Positions 23,277 to 33,929 of a stretch of 64,000 nucleotides of DNA are shown piece after piece (position 1 is the first letter of the stretch; the number at the start of each line of letters is the position of its first letter). The position numbers and the translations under genes were made by a program. The notes below the pieces were generated by a model. The model made no database searches. It worked only from the letters and a program-made list of their open reading frames with translations, and was not told the origin of the DNA. The stretch comes from Ovis canadensis (Eukaryota > Chordata > Mammalia > Artiodactyla > Bovidae): NCBI RefSeq assembly GCF_042477335.2, contig NC_091262.1, forward strand, positions 72,526,001 through 72,590,000, in the 5' to 3' direction.

Positions 23277-24484
23277 TGGGGTTGCTGTGAAGACTGGATG
23301 GTACCATAAACCTAGCACAGCAGAGGACAGACGGTAAGGCCTGTCAAGAAACCCATTGCTAGAGCGGTTATTTTATCTCCCCTGGTATCCACTAAGTGCT
23401 GGATCGTGCTTAGACAGTGCCTGATTAGAAGGCGTTTTCTTTAATTGTCAACCTCTTAGCCCCAATAGAAAAATAATTTTAAAAAGTAGAAGAAGATTTT
23501 TTCAGAAGCATTTTTGAGTCAGAAGTCCATCGGTTTACTGTGTGTTCCCTGAACCACTGGTCTGTGCCCACCAGGCCCTGGCTAGTGGCTTCCAGGTGAA
23601 TGCAACCTGCTCCCTGATTACCAGGAGGTCTGCTTCCGTTGTTCCCCCTGAGCTAGTTGTGGCTGCACCTGGGTCTCACTTGAAAGATGTACCCACCTTG
23701 CAGGATTCACTCCAAATCCAGGGAGGAGCGTTTGGCTGAAGCCCTCTAAGAACGACCATCTCCTCCTCTGTAATCACCCTACAGATGTATCGCTCTGAGT
23801 CCCGCCTTCCCAACTCTGCCGGCCACAGAAGCTGTGATGGGGAGGCTTCCTCCTAACTTCTCCAGCTGTGAGGCTACCTGCTATCTGGAATCAGGTCTCC
23901 GGGGAAAAAAAAAAAAAACCACCCTTGCCTGACATGGTCGCATCAAGCCGGAGACCTGCAGTGATGAGACTTGCCAGGGAGGAGCCTTCGACGGCCTTTG
24001 CTGAGCCCTGGTCGGCTGTTTATTCGAGGGATCATGAACTGTGATGGCATAAAGGATGCCAACATGTGGCCAGAATGGGGGTGGCATGGGTAGTTTGGGT
24101 TAAATCGCATGCCTAGAGGCTGGACCTGAGCTGACCCTCACTGGTCCTAGGACCTGTCGCTGTTATGGGTCAAGAAGACTTCCTGGTTTCTTCTCCTGCA
24201 AGTCTACATTGCTGGGGTCACCTGTCCTATTTGCAGGCTCAGCCTTTGGGCAATTCCTGGACCAAGCAAGAATCTAATCCCCAGCACACCCCCACCCCCT
24301 TCTCCTGGACAAGTCGGATCACAGCCCAGAGGCACCATTACTTTGCTGATAGGGTTCTGCATTGACTGGCTCACCCCTTTTATCTCCTTTCTCATTTCCC
24401 TGCCATTTCCTGCCCTGCCCTGATATCACAGCCTAAAGTAAGGCACTGGGCATTGAGTCTGGTATGTACGTAGTGAGGGCAGTA
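23277..24484. other. Intergenic, unique
   Basis: No gene or named repeat recognised. There is a poly-A run at 23,905-23,918. Open frames of 63-68 codons are unsupported. Confidence 0.5.
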
Positions 24485-24590
24485 ACTGGTATTTATTGAG
24501 CTGCTGCTGGGTACCAGCTCTGGTGTTTTGTGCGTACTGACCTATTTGACCCTCACATGAACTTAACCAGGCAGGTATTATTATCATCTA
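24485..24590 (-). mobile_element. MIR SINE fragment
   Basis: 'actggtatttattgagctgc...gcaggtattattatcatcta' is a reverse MIR 3' half. Confidence 0.75.
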
Positions 24591-24599
24591 GGATAACAC

Positions 24600-24750
24600 A
24601 GCAGTCAAGAGCAGGGTTTGAATTAGCTGTGTGATGTCAGGCAAGTTACTAAGCCCTCTGTGCCTCAGCTGAGAAATGGAGATCCTAGAGTCACTCTAGG
24701 TTGTTGTGAAGATTGCTTATGCCGAAAGAACACAGAACAGTGCCCGATGT
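24600..24750 (+). mobile_element. MIR SINE
   Basis: 'agctgtgtgatgtcaggcaa', 'ctctgtgcctcagctgagaa' and 'gttgttgtgaagattgct' match a forward MIR. Confidence 0.85.
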
Positions 24751-24780
24751 ATTCTGCGTGCTATGTGAATGCTGATGATT

Positions 24781-25439
24781 ACCGGCATGCTCGTTTTATC
24801 GCACTTTGCTTTACCGTACTTTGCAGATACTGTGGTTATTTGTTTGTTTGTTTATTGGGCTGCACTGGGTCCTAATTGCAGCATGTGGGATCTAGTTTGC
24901 TGACTAGGGATTGAACCCCGGCTGCCTGCCTTGGGAGCGTGAAGTCTTAGCCACTGGACCACAAAGGAAGTCCCTCAGATATTGTGTTTTTTTAACAAAT
25001 GAAAGGTTTGTGGCAACCCTGTGTCCTGCAAGTCTATATGAGCCATTTTCCCAACAGCATTTGCTCCCTTCATGTCTTTGGGTCACATTTTGGTAATTCT
25101 TGCAGTATTTGAAATGTCTTCGTTACTGTTATATTTGTTATGGTGATTTGGGACCAGTGATCCTTGGTATTGCTATTGCAAAAACATTTTGACTTGCTGA
25201 AGGCTCGGATGGTGGTTAATATCTTTTGGCGATAAAGTATGTTTAAATTAAGGTATGTTCACTGCCTTTTTAGACAGAATGTTATTGCATGCTTAAGAGA
25301 CCACAATATAGTCTAAATAATTTTCATATGACCTGGGAAACAAACAAAAAAACTATATGTGTGACTCTCTTTATTGCAATATTTGCCTTATTGCAGTGGT
25401 CTGGGACCACACCCTCAATATCTCCAAGGTATGCCTGTT
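24781..25439 (+). mobile_element. Tigger (pogo-like) DNA transposon, internally deleted
   Basis: The ends are inverted (GGCATGCTCG at the left; CAAGGTATGCC at the right). The internal sequence follows Tigger1 ('aggtttgtggcaaccctgtg', 'cccaacagcatttgctccct', 'gacttgctgaaggctcggat', 'ctctttattgcaatatttgc'). The transposase gene is missing: the 5' non-coding arm jumps near 25,180 to sequence just before its stop. An internal CHR-type SINE splits the left arm. Confidence 0.88.
24835..24975 (-). mobile_element. CHR-type tRNA SINE inside Tigger
   Basis: Reverse cetartiodactyl SINE ('ggattgaaccccggctgcct', 'gccactggaccacaaaggaa') with its A-rich tail at the left. It is flanked by CAGATACTGTG (24824-24834) and CAGATATTGTG (24976-24986). 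Confidence 0.88.
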
Positions 25440-25486
25440 GTTGCTAGTCTCAATTAGCAACTGGGAAACCGGCAGGGAGAAGCTCG

Positions 25487-26150
25487 AATGTTGCCGGGTC
25501 CAAGTTCATTACTGCCTGCCATACCACAGGCCAAGGAATCAACGGACAAGATGCTGGGGCAAGGAATAGTGACTTTATTTGGAAAGTCAGCAGACTGAGA
25601 AGATGGTCCTAAAGAACCATCTCTCAGAGTCAGAATTTGGCCATGTGGCTTGTTGTGGCAAACTCCTTGGTTCTGGTCACGCTCCTAGAGGGAATGTGAT
25701 ACTTCTTTGTTTTTGCTCTTTTGCTTTTGTGGCTGTCCACCTCCCTCCCTCATGATGTTCCTATAAACCTCCAAGACAAATCTTATTTTCCATAAAAGTA
25801 TTATACTTTTAAAGGTCAAGCTTGGTAAGCAGAGCCTTGAGCACGAACTATCATGCATATTTCAGGCTGTGGGCAACTTTCTTTTACCGAAGGTGCAGAG
25901 CCAGCATGGCTGAGCCCAGGCAACAGAGCAGGGCTGTTAGAGCTACAGGAATAGAACCAATATGGAGTCAGGTTTGTTCTCTGTTGCAAAAAGACTTCCC
26001 TAAACTCACAGTACTAAGCAGAGGAATCAGAATGGGGGCCCACACACCTTAGCTAAAGCCCTTATTGAAGTTCCACTGCCTCCGTCTTCCCTTATTCCTT
26101 CTCAGTCTAATTCCACATCAAAACAGAAGTTACAGGTGCTCTTGTCTTAA
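25487..26150 (-). mobile_element. Possible ERV LTR, reverse
   Basis: 'caaggaatagtgactttatt' holds a reverse AATAAA signal, and the adjoining 'tggaaagtcagcagactgag' recalls ERV1-type LTRs. Terminal TG/CA ends and a target duplication could not be fixed, so both edges and family are uncertain. Confidence 0.35.
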
Positions 26151-26164
26151 TAACGAGCAGTTCT

Positions 26165-26391
26165 GCTTCCCTGGTGGCTCAGAGGTTAAAGCGTCTGCCT
26201 CCACTGCAGGAAACCCAGGTTCGATCCCTGGGTCGGGAAGATCCCCTGGAGAAGGAAATAGCAACCCACTCTAGTACTCTTGCCTGGAGAATCCCATGGA
26301 CAGAGGAGACTGGTGGGCTACAGTCCACGGGGTCACAAAGAGTCGGACACGACTGAGTGACTTCACTTTCACTTTCACTTTCTGCAGTGCC
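26165..26391 (+). mobile_element. Bov-tA SINE
   Basis: Forward, full-length and little diverged. It ends in (TTTCAC)n-like repeats, a common Bov-tA tail form. Confidence 0.95.
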
Positions 26392-26575
26392 ATTCTGGGC
26401 CCAGGGGTGTGATGGGCATGTTGGGTCAGGGTGTGATGGTGATGTGGTTGTCCCTGTTGATCCAGCCATCGTCTACAGATCCACAGTGGGGAGTAGCCTG
26501 AGGAAGTTTGAGAACTGTGGGGTCGGACAGGCAAGCTGTGCAGGCATCCTCAGGAGAAGCTAGCTGGGGCCAGGC

Positions 26576-26668
26576 TGAGTCCCAGCTCTGCCTCTTGCCC
26601 TGTCACCAACGTGTTCTGTGAGCTTGGACAAGTCACTTGACTTCTCTGAGGCTCACCTTCCTAGCTTT
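26576..26668 (+). mobile_element. MIR SINE
   Basis: 'tcccagctctgcctcttgcc...gagcttggacaagtcacttg...ctctgaggctcac': forward MIR core. Confidence 0.85.
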
Positions 26669-26767
26669 CCAGCTTCCCTGAAGACAGAGGAGGCAGGAGA
26701 TTAAAATCCAGACCCTAAGAGAGAAGGCTTGGTGTCTGTTAGGCTTGTCTCCGGTATCACTCCAGCC

Positions 26768-26925
26768 GATGGCTGGTTGTGTGATTTAGGCGCATTCTCT
26801 ACTTTCCGCCAACCTCAGTTTTCTGGTTCATTAAGTGAGGTGAAGGGTCGTGCCCACCTTGAGAGCATTTTCCTGGTGATGAATGAAAACAATTAATGTA
26901 GTGTTATGCACAGTGGTTGGTGAGT
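26768..26925 (+). mobile_element. MIR SINE
   Basis: 'ggttgtgtgatttaggcgca', 'cctcagttttctggttcatt' and the 3' end near 26,920 match MIR. Confidence 0.75.
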
Positions 26926-26939
26926 TTCTTTTGTCAATG

Positions 26940-27480
26940 AAAAATTAATCAATAGCCAATCTAAGAAAGAAATGGAAGATTTTATTTGAGCCAAACTGAG
27001 GGTTATAAGTCAAAAGACAGTCTTTCAGAAAACTCCCGGGACTGTTCCACCTGAGAGAGGTCAAGGCACGGTTGTGCAAGTTTTTGCGATGAAGTGCATC
27101 AAAGCAACACACTGACCTTTACATAGTCCAAGGCGAGGAATGAGTCATTGTGACCCCTTACAGGATTGAGAAAGGAGCCTTATCTCGTAAGGATTTACCT
27201 TGCTGGTAACATGTTTTTCCTTTTTGTGGTGGGTAAGCATTCCAGTGTTCTTGCCCAGAGAATCCCAGGGATGGGGGAGCCTGGTGGGCTGCCATCTATG
27301 GGGTAGCACAGAGTCGGACACAACTGAAGCGACTTAGCAGCAGCAGCAGCAGCAGCAAGCATTCCTCTGTCTTCCAAGGGGATCCAGTTAATATGTAATA
27401 CAGATACACACTAAAGGGAGGGGGGGCGGGTTGCGGCTTAAATGGGCAGAGAGAATTTTATCTTCAAACATGTTCTTGTT
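26940..27480 (-). mobile_element. Possible old LTR, reverse, holding a SINE
   Basis: 'aatggaagattttatttgag' contains a reverse AATAAA-type signal; the following 'ccaaactgagggttataagt' and 'cagaaaactcccgggactgt' resemble ERV LTR sequence seen widely in mammals. The family is not certain and no terminal duplication was found. Confidence 0.4.
27244..27356 (+). mobile_element. Short Bov-A SINE with 9-bp target duplication
   Basis: 5'-truncated forward SINE ending in (CAG)n at 27,336-27,356, bounded by AAGCATTCC at 27235-27243 and 27357-27365. Confidence 0.94.
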
Positions 27481-28240
27481 CTGCTTCACAGTAATTTTAT
27501 TTTGGCACCTTTTTACTACTGCTCTTGCCGGGTATGGGTGTCTGTGTCATGAGGGCCTCATTTAACAGGTTGGGAAGTATGGTCTGTTATTCTAAAATCT
27601 GGAAAAGTGTGTAAGCCTGACATCATTTTTTTTTTTTTTCCTTGAATGCTTGGCAGAATGTGCCAGAGAAATCATTTGGGCTTGGAGTTGTCTTTGGGAA
27701 GAATTTTTTATTTATGGGTTTAATTTCTCTCATAGAGAACTATTCAGATTTTCTATTTCTTCAAGCAATATTTTTTAAGAAGAAAATTTGCTCATTTAAT
27801 CTAGCTTTTAAAATTTGTGTATATGAAGTTTTCATAACATTCCTTTGTTTATCCTTTAGATAGATAGTAATGGCCTATGTTTCTTCTCTTTTCCACTTTT
27901 TTAATTGAAGTATAGCTGATTTACAAGGTTATATTAGTTTCAGGTATACAGCATAGTGGTTCAATATTTTTATAGATTATTAAACTCCACTTCTATTATT
28001 GTAAAGCACTGACTATGTTTTCTGTGCTGCAGAGTAGTCTGTGCCTCTTCATCCGGTGCCCCTATCTGACAAGTCCTCTCCTTCCCGCTTGCCACTGGTC
28101 ACCACTAGCTTGCTTTGTGTATCTGTGAGTCTGTTTCTGTTTTATTGTATTCATTCATTTGTTTAATTTTTTGATTCCAAGTGTTACTTACAGCACGCAG
28201 GGTTTCTCTTTCTCTGTTTGACTTATTTCACCACACCTAG

Positions 28241-28353
28241 ATGTGAGTTTGAGTGAACTCCGGGAGTTGGTGCTGGACAGGGAGGCCTGGCGTGCTGCAA
28301 AGCATGAGGTCGCAAAGAGTCAGACACAACTGAACGACTGAACTGAACTGAAG
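28241..28353 (+). mobile_element. BovB LINE, ~110-bp 3' end
   Basis: Only the terminal part, from 'gagtgaactccgggagttgg' to 'gactgaactgaactgaa'. Confidence 0.9.
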
Positions 28354-28439
28354 TGCCTTCTAAGTCTGTCCATGTTGTTGCCAATGGTAGAATTTCATTC
28401 TTTTTTTTTTTTTCATAGTTGAGTCCGATTTCAATATAG

Positions 28440-28638
28440 AAGTCTTGGTGGCTCAGCAGTAAAGAATCTGCCTGCAATGTAGGAGATGTGAGTTCAATTC
28501 CTGGGTGGGGGAAACCCCTTGGAGAAGGAAATGGCTTCCCACTCCAATATTCTTGCCAGGATAATCCCATGGACAGAGGAGCCTGGCAGGCTACAGTCCA
28601 TGGGGTTGCAGAATCAGACACTATTTCATAACTAAATC
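28440..28638 (+). mobile_element. Bov-tA SINE
   Basis: Forward copy, 'tcttggtggctcagcagtaa' to 'gttgcagaatcagacact'. Confidence 0.93.
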
Positions 28639-28880
28639 ACTGCCATTGAAGGACACCTTGGTTGCTTCCAGCTTTGACAGCTATGAATAAAGTTGCTATA
28701 AATATTTAGGTGTGGGTTTTTTGTGTGGACAAAGTTTTCACATTGGCTGGGGAAATATATAGGCGCATGATTGCTGAATCATATGATAAGATCACATTCA
28801 ATTTTGTAAGAAACTTATGGCTTATCTTTTCATTTTTTAACAATATCTTTTGAAGGGTAAACATTTTACATAAGTGGAGT

Positions 28881-30997
28881 CCAATTTATTTTTCATCCCC
28901 AGGCAAGCTGGATGGCTTATCATCCTAATTTGGAGACAAGAGAATAATTTTTTCAAGCAATGGCATCAGCTAGAGGAGGAGATGCTCTGTCTTTACCTCT
29001 CTCTTTTATCTATCTTTATTTTTCTACCTATCTAGCATCCATCTATCCACCCATTCATCCATCTACATGAACATGGAAGAAATTGCATCCTGGTAGAAAA
29101 TGTCTAGTAGATAGTGAAGATTTGTGATTGAGGAGATGATAGAGGCAGGGTTACTGGTTTGATGTCCTTGAGGGCCTGAGATGAAATATAACTAAGGGTG
29201 CAGGTGGAGGGGTGGCTTCAGCTAGGTCAGGTGCTCCATTATAACGAGGGGGAAATAGACACATGAGCAGAGAGAGCCGCAGGTGAGAAGGAAGACGGTT
29301 ACCTATATTTTGCCAGCAAAAGGAAGTAAGTTCCCTTGCCCAGGGTGATTAAGGGCAGGAGGTGTCAGAGGTTTGTTGTAATGTGAAGGTATGAAGTATT
29401 TACTTAAGACAGGAAGCATGAAAGGGCTGGAACAGACACTGATTGCTGCCAGAGATCAACGGCTGTCTTGAGGCTCAGTGATCATGAATTTAAAACGAGA
29501 TCTACCAATGTGTTGTGTTTTCTTCTAGCTACATCTAACAGTGTGAGTGTAGCTGTGAAATAGGGTTAGAATTAGAGGGTTTTGTCACGAAGCTATGATA
29601 GAGACAGACAAGGGCAAAGGAACTCAGGGTGCAATTGATCATGGAACTTAAGCTGGACAAGGAGGAAGCAAGGACCTGAGCAAACAGAGGGAGGTGAAAA
29701 CTAGTAGGATCCATGAACGGTGCATTCCTGGGGGTTGGGGGATTGTTGGAGCTGATGAGCTGGAAGAGTAATGAGCTGGAAGGAAAAGAAGCAGTGGTCA
29801 GAGGGTGGAAGAGTTGAGTGTGTGAAGGGATGACGGCAATGATGGTGTGCATGGGATGACTGTGAGAACAAAGTTCCCATGGATTCTTATCAACCTACAG
29901 CTGTTCCCTGGCACCAATTTGAGGTCAGGCTACACCCTTCTCCTTCACAGTGATTCATTCTGTCAGCACTGGGCTCCTTGCCCGTTCAGCTTAAAATTCC
30001 ATCTGACACACTCCCAGTAAGAACATGTATCTTGTTTGTAGTGAAATCTACTCCCATACCAGGAGTAGATGACAGGTGCTGTGCATGCCTCCACCAATAG
30101 CTCTTTGAGGATGGGACTGTCTCTTCCTCTGTATCCTTTCTGCCTTCGGACCATGCCGGGCACACATCTAGTACTCAGTGGATGCTTTCTCAGATAGTAC
30201 ACAGGGTTGAACGTCAGATGGAGACTTGGGAAGAGCTCAGTCGCTGCCCTGCAAGTCCAAGGAGGATTCCCTCATCGGGAGTGCTGGTGCTGGGTCATCC
30301 TTTGCAGGGGCATGGCTGGGGCATGGCTGAGGCCTGCCAATGCTTCCAAACACAGACACAAAATAATATTGTGTAGGTTTCCTTATCAAAGAGACCCTGA
30401 GAGCCTTTCCTTCTCTGCCACTTGCGGAGGGACCTGAGACCTGGCTGGTGCCTTGTAAGCCCCTGGGCCTGTTGGATGCCAACAGGCAGTGAAGACAGGA
30501 CAGCCCCACTCTCTTTTATGTCACACACACAGACTCCCAGGCCACACTCAGTGTGGATTTCCCAAGCCCTGCCAGGGGACTGCCTTCCCAGTGGCACCCA
30601 AATGCCCTCACCCAAGGTTGTCACCTGCTGCTTCACTGAGCTGAGCACACCTTGTTCAGGCAGCAAGGAAACTGGAAGGAGAAGAAAAATCCAGAAACCA
30701 ACAGAGGATATGAAGCTGATGGAAGGTCATGAGAGTGAGGTGGGTCGATAAGTCCTCCCAGGAATGTTCACACTGGGCCAATGAGTTTGACTTATAATGG
30801 TACAGTTGTTATGGATCTTGGTTTGCTAATCTGTGAAATGCGTCCATAACTCAGAGTGATCTTGTGTAAAGACACTCTACTTTTGCTCATATCTTCAGTC
30901 ATAGCTTTTCTTTTTCTTCAAGAGCCCAGAGCATCTGACAGCCTGGCAGGCATTGCAGGAAGGAGAAGGAACACCTGCTTCCCACCTGACTTTGGCT
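28881..30997. other. Intergenic, mostly unique
   Basis: A CT/ATCC-rich patch at about 29,000-29,068 is simple-repeat-like. No serpin exon signature was found on the minus strand. The remaining open frames (for example 29,535-29,852 and 30,422-30,751) have no recognisable domain or splice context. Confidence 0.5.
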
Positions 30998-31183
30998 TTA
31001 GCACAGGATCATCATTTTCCCCAGGCAGAGAAGGTGGTGGCTGCCTTCCTCAAAAAGCTAACAGCAGGAAAACCTGTCAGCATGAAACTTGTGCGAATGG
31101 GATTTGGGGAAGGCACCCGGGCTTGTGGCGCCCTCCTCTTCTGCTCCTGTCTCATCCACAGTCAGCCATGCTCCGTGCACTGC
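30998..31183 (-). pseudogene. Serpin relic I, exon 5 remnant
   Basis: The minus strand reads 62 codons ending at a TAA (30998-31000), colinear without a frameshift with the last exon of SERPINA1 at 60,733-60,924. It opens AVHGAWLTVDETGAEEEGAT where SERPINA1 has [20 protein letters not shown], and ends with LLCLGKMMIL where SERPINA1 has [14 protein letters not shown] at 31058-31060 interrupts it, and the acceptor is damaged (AA instead of AG in frame). The residue aligned with the reactive-site P1 methionine of SERPINA1 is lysine (codon 31103-31105), followed by serine. It lies in transcription order after the exon 2 remnant at 32,682-33,400. Exons 3 and 4 were not found in between. It is a dead clade A serpin copy; which paralog it came from is open. 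Confidence 0.82.
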
Positions 31184-31265
31184 TTGCCAGGGACCACGGT
31201 GACCTCAAGGTTTCTGGTTTGGGCAGTGCACAGAATCAGGACAATTTACTGAGACTTAGAGGAAA

Positions 31266-31462
31266 AGACTCTGATGCTGGGAGGGATTGGGGGCAGGAGG
31301 AGAAGGGGACGACAGAGGATGAGATGTCTGGATGGCATCACTGACTTGATGGACGTGAGTCTGAGTGAACTCCGGGAGTTGGTGATGGACAGGGAGGCCT
31401 GGCGTGCTGCAATTCATGGGGTTGCAAAGAGATGGACATGACTGAGTGACTGAACTGAACTG
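31266..31462 (+). mobile_element. BovB LINE, ~200-bp 3' end, 8-bp duplication
   Basis: The 3' terminal piece is flanked by AGAGGAAA at 31258-31265 and 31463-31470. It lies within what was an intron of serpin relic I. Confidence 0.94.
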
Positions 31463-31470
31463 AGAGGAAA

Positions 31471-32421
31471 GGAACAGGAAGAGGGGACTTTCTTTGGAGG
31501 ACCAAAGAAAGTGGAGGACCAAATGGGAAGAAATGCATCTTTTTTTGAATATGCTAAATATGAGGCACTTCTTGGACATTTGGACAGAGGTGACCAGATG
31601 ACTGGTAAGGAAATGAGTCTGGAGTTCATGGAAAGTGGGGCTGGACAAAAGGAGCTGAGAGTCTTCAGTGCATAGGAGATTTGGACGTCACTGAGGGGGC
31701 CAAGCTCACCCGAGAATGAAGAATAAGAAAAGATGGGTGGCTGAGGAAGAGCTCTATGGAATGTAAATTTTTAATTGGCTCAGTGTGTGCAAAGGAGGTA
31801 GGGTGGAAGGAGAATCAGGAAAACCATGCTGAGCCCAGACAGGAGGGTGTTGAGGAGAGGCTAACAAAACAGGTAAATGTCACAAAGCTAGGAGGACACA
31901 AGGAAGAGGCTCCCCTGCTAAATAAGGGGCTTCTTTTGGGGAGGTAGCTTGATTAAACAATTTAGGTCATGAGCCCAGAAGCAAGACTTGTGTTTGGTGG
32001 AATGGACAGCAATTTGGGATATCTTCTGTGGGCAGGGCTGGCTTCCAGGAGGTGCCACCTGGGCTCTTAACAGGTCTGGAATGTGGTTTAATGCTCTGCT
32101 GTCTCCACATTGAAATGTGATTTCTGAACAAGGGCCCCACATACTCATTTGCACTAAGACCTACAAGTTATGTAGCAGGTCCTAGAAGTTTGCTTGTGGC
32201 AGGAAGGAGGGAGCTGGGACTGTGGCTGGAGAAGGAACTGGAGTTTGAAGGTTCAGGTGAAGGTTCTAGAAGAAAGGTTGGAGGTATGGAAGAGAGAGGA
32301 GTTAGTCAATAAATGAAGTCTTGCTAAGGCAGTAGGGAGTGTGATATGACCTGATCACATCTTAGACAAAAGGTGGATCACCTTTTTAATAAACTGCAAT
32401 GAGATCTAAACAATCCTTAAA
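31471..32421. other. Serpin relic I, residual intron sequence
   Basis: Unique or ancient-repeat sequence between the exon 5 and exon 2 remnants. No trace of the 148-bp exon 4 or 271-bp exon 3 could be read on the minus strand, so these exons were deleted or have decayed beyond recognition. Part of it (31,640-31,860) resembles an old dispersed repeat. Confidence 0.5.
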
Positions 32422-32426
32422 GGATT

Positions 32427-32670
32427 CAGTTCAGTTCAGTTCAGTCGCTCAGTCATGTCCAGCTCTTTGCGACCCCATGAATTGCAGCATGCCAGGCCTC
32501 CCTGTCCATCACCAACTCCTGGAGTTCACTCAGATTCACATCCATTGAGTCAGTGATGCCATCCAGCCATCTCATCCTCTGTCGTCCCCTTCTCCTCCTG
32601 CCCCCAATCCCTCCCAGCATCAAAGTCTTTTCCAATGAGTCAGCTCTTCGCATGAAGTAGCCAAAATACT
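32427..32670 (-). mobile_element. BovB LINE, ~245-bp 3' end, 5-bp duplication
   Basis: Reverse 3' end, flanked by GGATT at 32422-32426 and 32671-32675, inserted right beside the exon 2 donor of serpin relic I. Confidence 0.92.
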
Positions 32671-32681
32671 GGATTACTTAC

Positions 32682-33400
32682 CGTTAAAGAAAATATAACC
32701 GATAGTGTCTGGGCTCAACCCCAGGGCAAGTTTCTCAGTCTTGAAGTGAAGGGAGCTATTTGCCCCCTGGCTACCTGATCCTTCTCAGAGTGGGTGAGGA
32801 AGACTTCCGTGTCACACAATTTCTGGGCGTTATCAACAAACTTCTGTATAAGTATGCTGCTTCCCTCCCTGTATAGGCTTCCCTGGTGGCTCAGAGGGTA
32901 AAAAAATCTGCCTGCAATATGGGAGACCCAGGTTCAATCCCTGGGTTAGGGAGATTCCCCTGGAGAAGGGAATGGCTTCCCACTCTAGTATTCTTGCCTG
33001 GAGATTCCCATGGACAGAGGAGCCTGGTGGGCTACAATCGGACGTGATCGAGCGACTCACACTTCATACTTTCTCTGGCCCCAAACAGCATGCTGTCTGG
33101 CTGGCATGCCCTGGGGGTGGCAGGAGGGTGCAGAGGAATTGACTGTAGTGCCCATGGAACCCTTTGTCTGGGATTTGGGCCAGGCTGAATCCCAGACCCT
33201 CCAGGCCCTGGGTGTGTGCTGCTGGCCTGGCCTGGAGACCTAGCAGGGTGAGGGGAATGGGGATACTCACCAGGGAGAAGATGGTATCCCTGCCTGGAGT
33301 GTGGATATCATCTACCAGTACAGGCTGAAGGCAAACTGGGGGTCCTTCAGGGAGGCTGTGGAGGCCAACAGGGTCACTGGGGTTGGTCAGGTTTTCTGGT
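32682..33400 (-). pseudogene. Serpin relic I, exon 2 remnant split by a SINE
   Basis: Minus-strand fragments in serpin order: PQFAFSLY (about 33,318-33,341), then in a shifted frame GRDTIFSLVSI, then LTLLGLQARPAAHTQ-LEGLGFSLAQIPDKGF-LCTLL (33,090-33,270), then after the SINE KFVDNAQKLCDTEVFLTHSE-KDQVARGQI (about 32,770-32,865), and finally an exon end CTTTAACG followed by the donor GTAAGT at 32676-32681. These line up with LAEFAFSLY, NIFFSPVSI, LEGLGFNLTQIPEAEI, LVDKFLEDVKKLYHSEAF and NYIFFKG of alpha-1-antitrypsin-type serpins. In-frame stops, at least two frameshifts and a Bov-tA insertion (32,877-33,062) kill it. The signal-peptide end was not recognised, so the upper edge is approximate. 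SERPINA1-like is the best guess for ancestry. Confidence 0.85.
32877..33062 (+). mobile_element. Bov-tA SINE inside serpin relic I exon 2
   Basis: Forward SINE lacking part of its 3' end ('gtgggctacaatcggacgtg'), inserted between the helix C/D and helix E-F coding parts of the remnant exon. Confidence 0.92.
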
Positions 33401-33929
33401 CAGGAGTCCTTTGGTTCATCGATCCTGGACGAACTGATACAGAGTACCCTCAACCTGGCCCAGCCAGCCACACAGGACACTCAGAACACTTCCTGCAGCT
33501 CTCCTCCTCCATCAACTGCCTGGGGCAGCTTTAGTGGGGAATTCAAAGGGAACAGTGGGTAAGGCTCCAGCTGTGGAGCCTTTGACTCTGGAACTGTGTG
33601 AGGCTTGATGCAGGAACATGGTGGGGAAAATGCAATAGATATTCAATAAACACATAGGTGTAGAAGAAAAGTCCTAACTATATCCTCTAGGTGTGCTTCG
33701 ATTTTATTTATAATAATAATAAATTCTATTTAAAATATAATATTTACAATGTAAAGTAAAAATTCAGCCTATCCCTTCTCCAGCAGATCTTCCCCACCCA
33801 GGAATTGATCCAGAGTCTCCTGCATTGCAGGCAGATTCTTTACCAACTGCCCCCAAAATGCCCCCCATGGATGTGAAAAAACACCATTGTCATATATAAA
33901 ATTAATTTATCACAGATTCTTCTAGACAT
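33401..33929. other. Intergenic, upstream of serpin relic I
   Basis: Unique sequence with an AT-rich patch at 33,700-33,770 and a short reverse SINE piece (listed). No exon 1 for relic I could be named. Confidence 0.45.
33785..33852 (-). mobile_element. Bov-tA SINE fragment
   Basis: 'gatcttccccacccaggaat...tgcattgcaggcagattctt': tRNA-like part only, reverse. Confidence 0.8.

Larger units (their letters stand above)
27885..28880 (-). mobile_element. L1 LINE 3' region, reverse, with two insertions
   Basis: 'ttttttaattgaagtatagc...tgatttacaaggttatatta', 'gttgttgccaatggtagaat' and 'ctatgaataaagttgctata' are reverse L1 3' UTR and ORF2-end landmarks. A small BovB (28,241) and a Bov-tA (28,440) sit inside. 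Confidence 0.88.

Noticed and set aside
26165..26391. tRNA gene inside Bov-tA copies
   Set aside because: The A/B-box-like sequences belong to tRNA-derived SINEs and do not fold as complete tRNAs.
30856..31344. 162-codon plus-strand frame
   Set aside because: It overlaps the serpin relic I exon 5 remnant in antisense; the minus-strand serpin reading explains the sequence better.
31471..32421. Exons 3 and 4 of serpin relic I
   Set aside because: No recognisable motif in any minus-strand frame, so not annotated.
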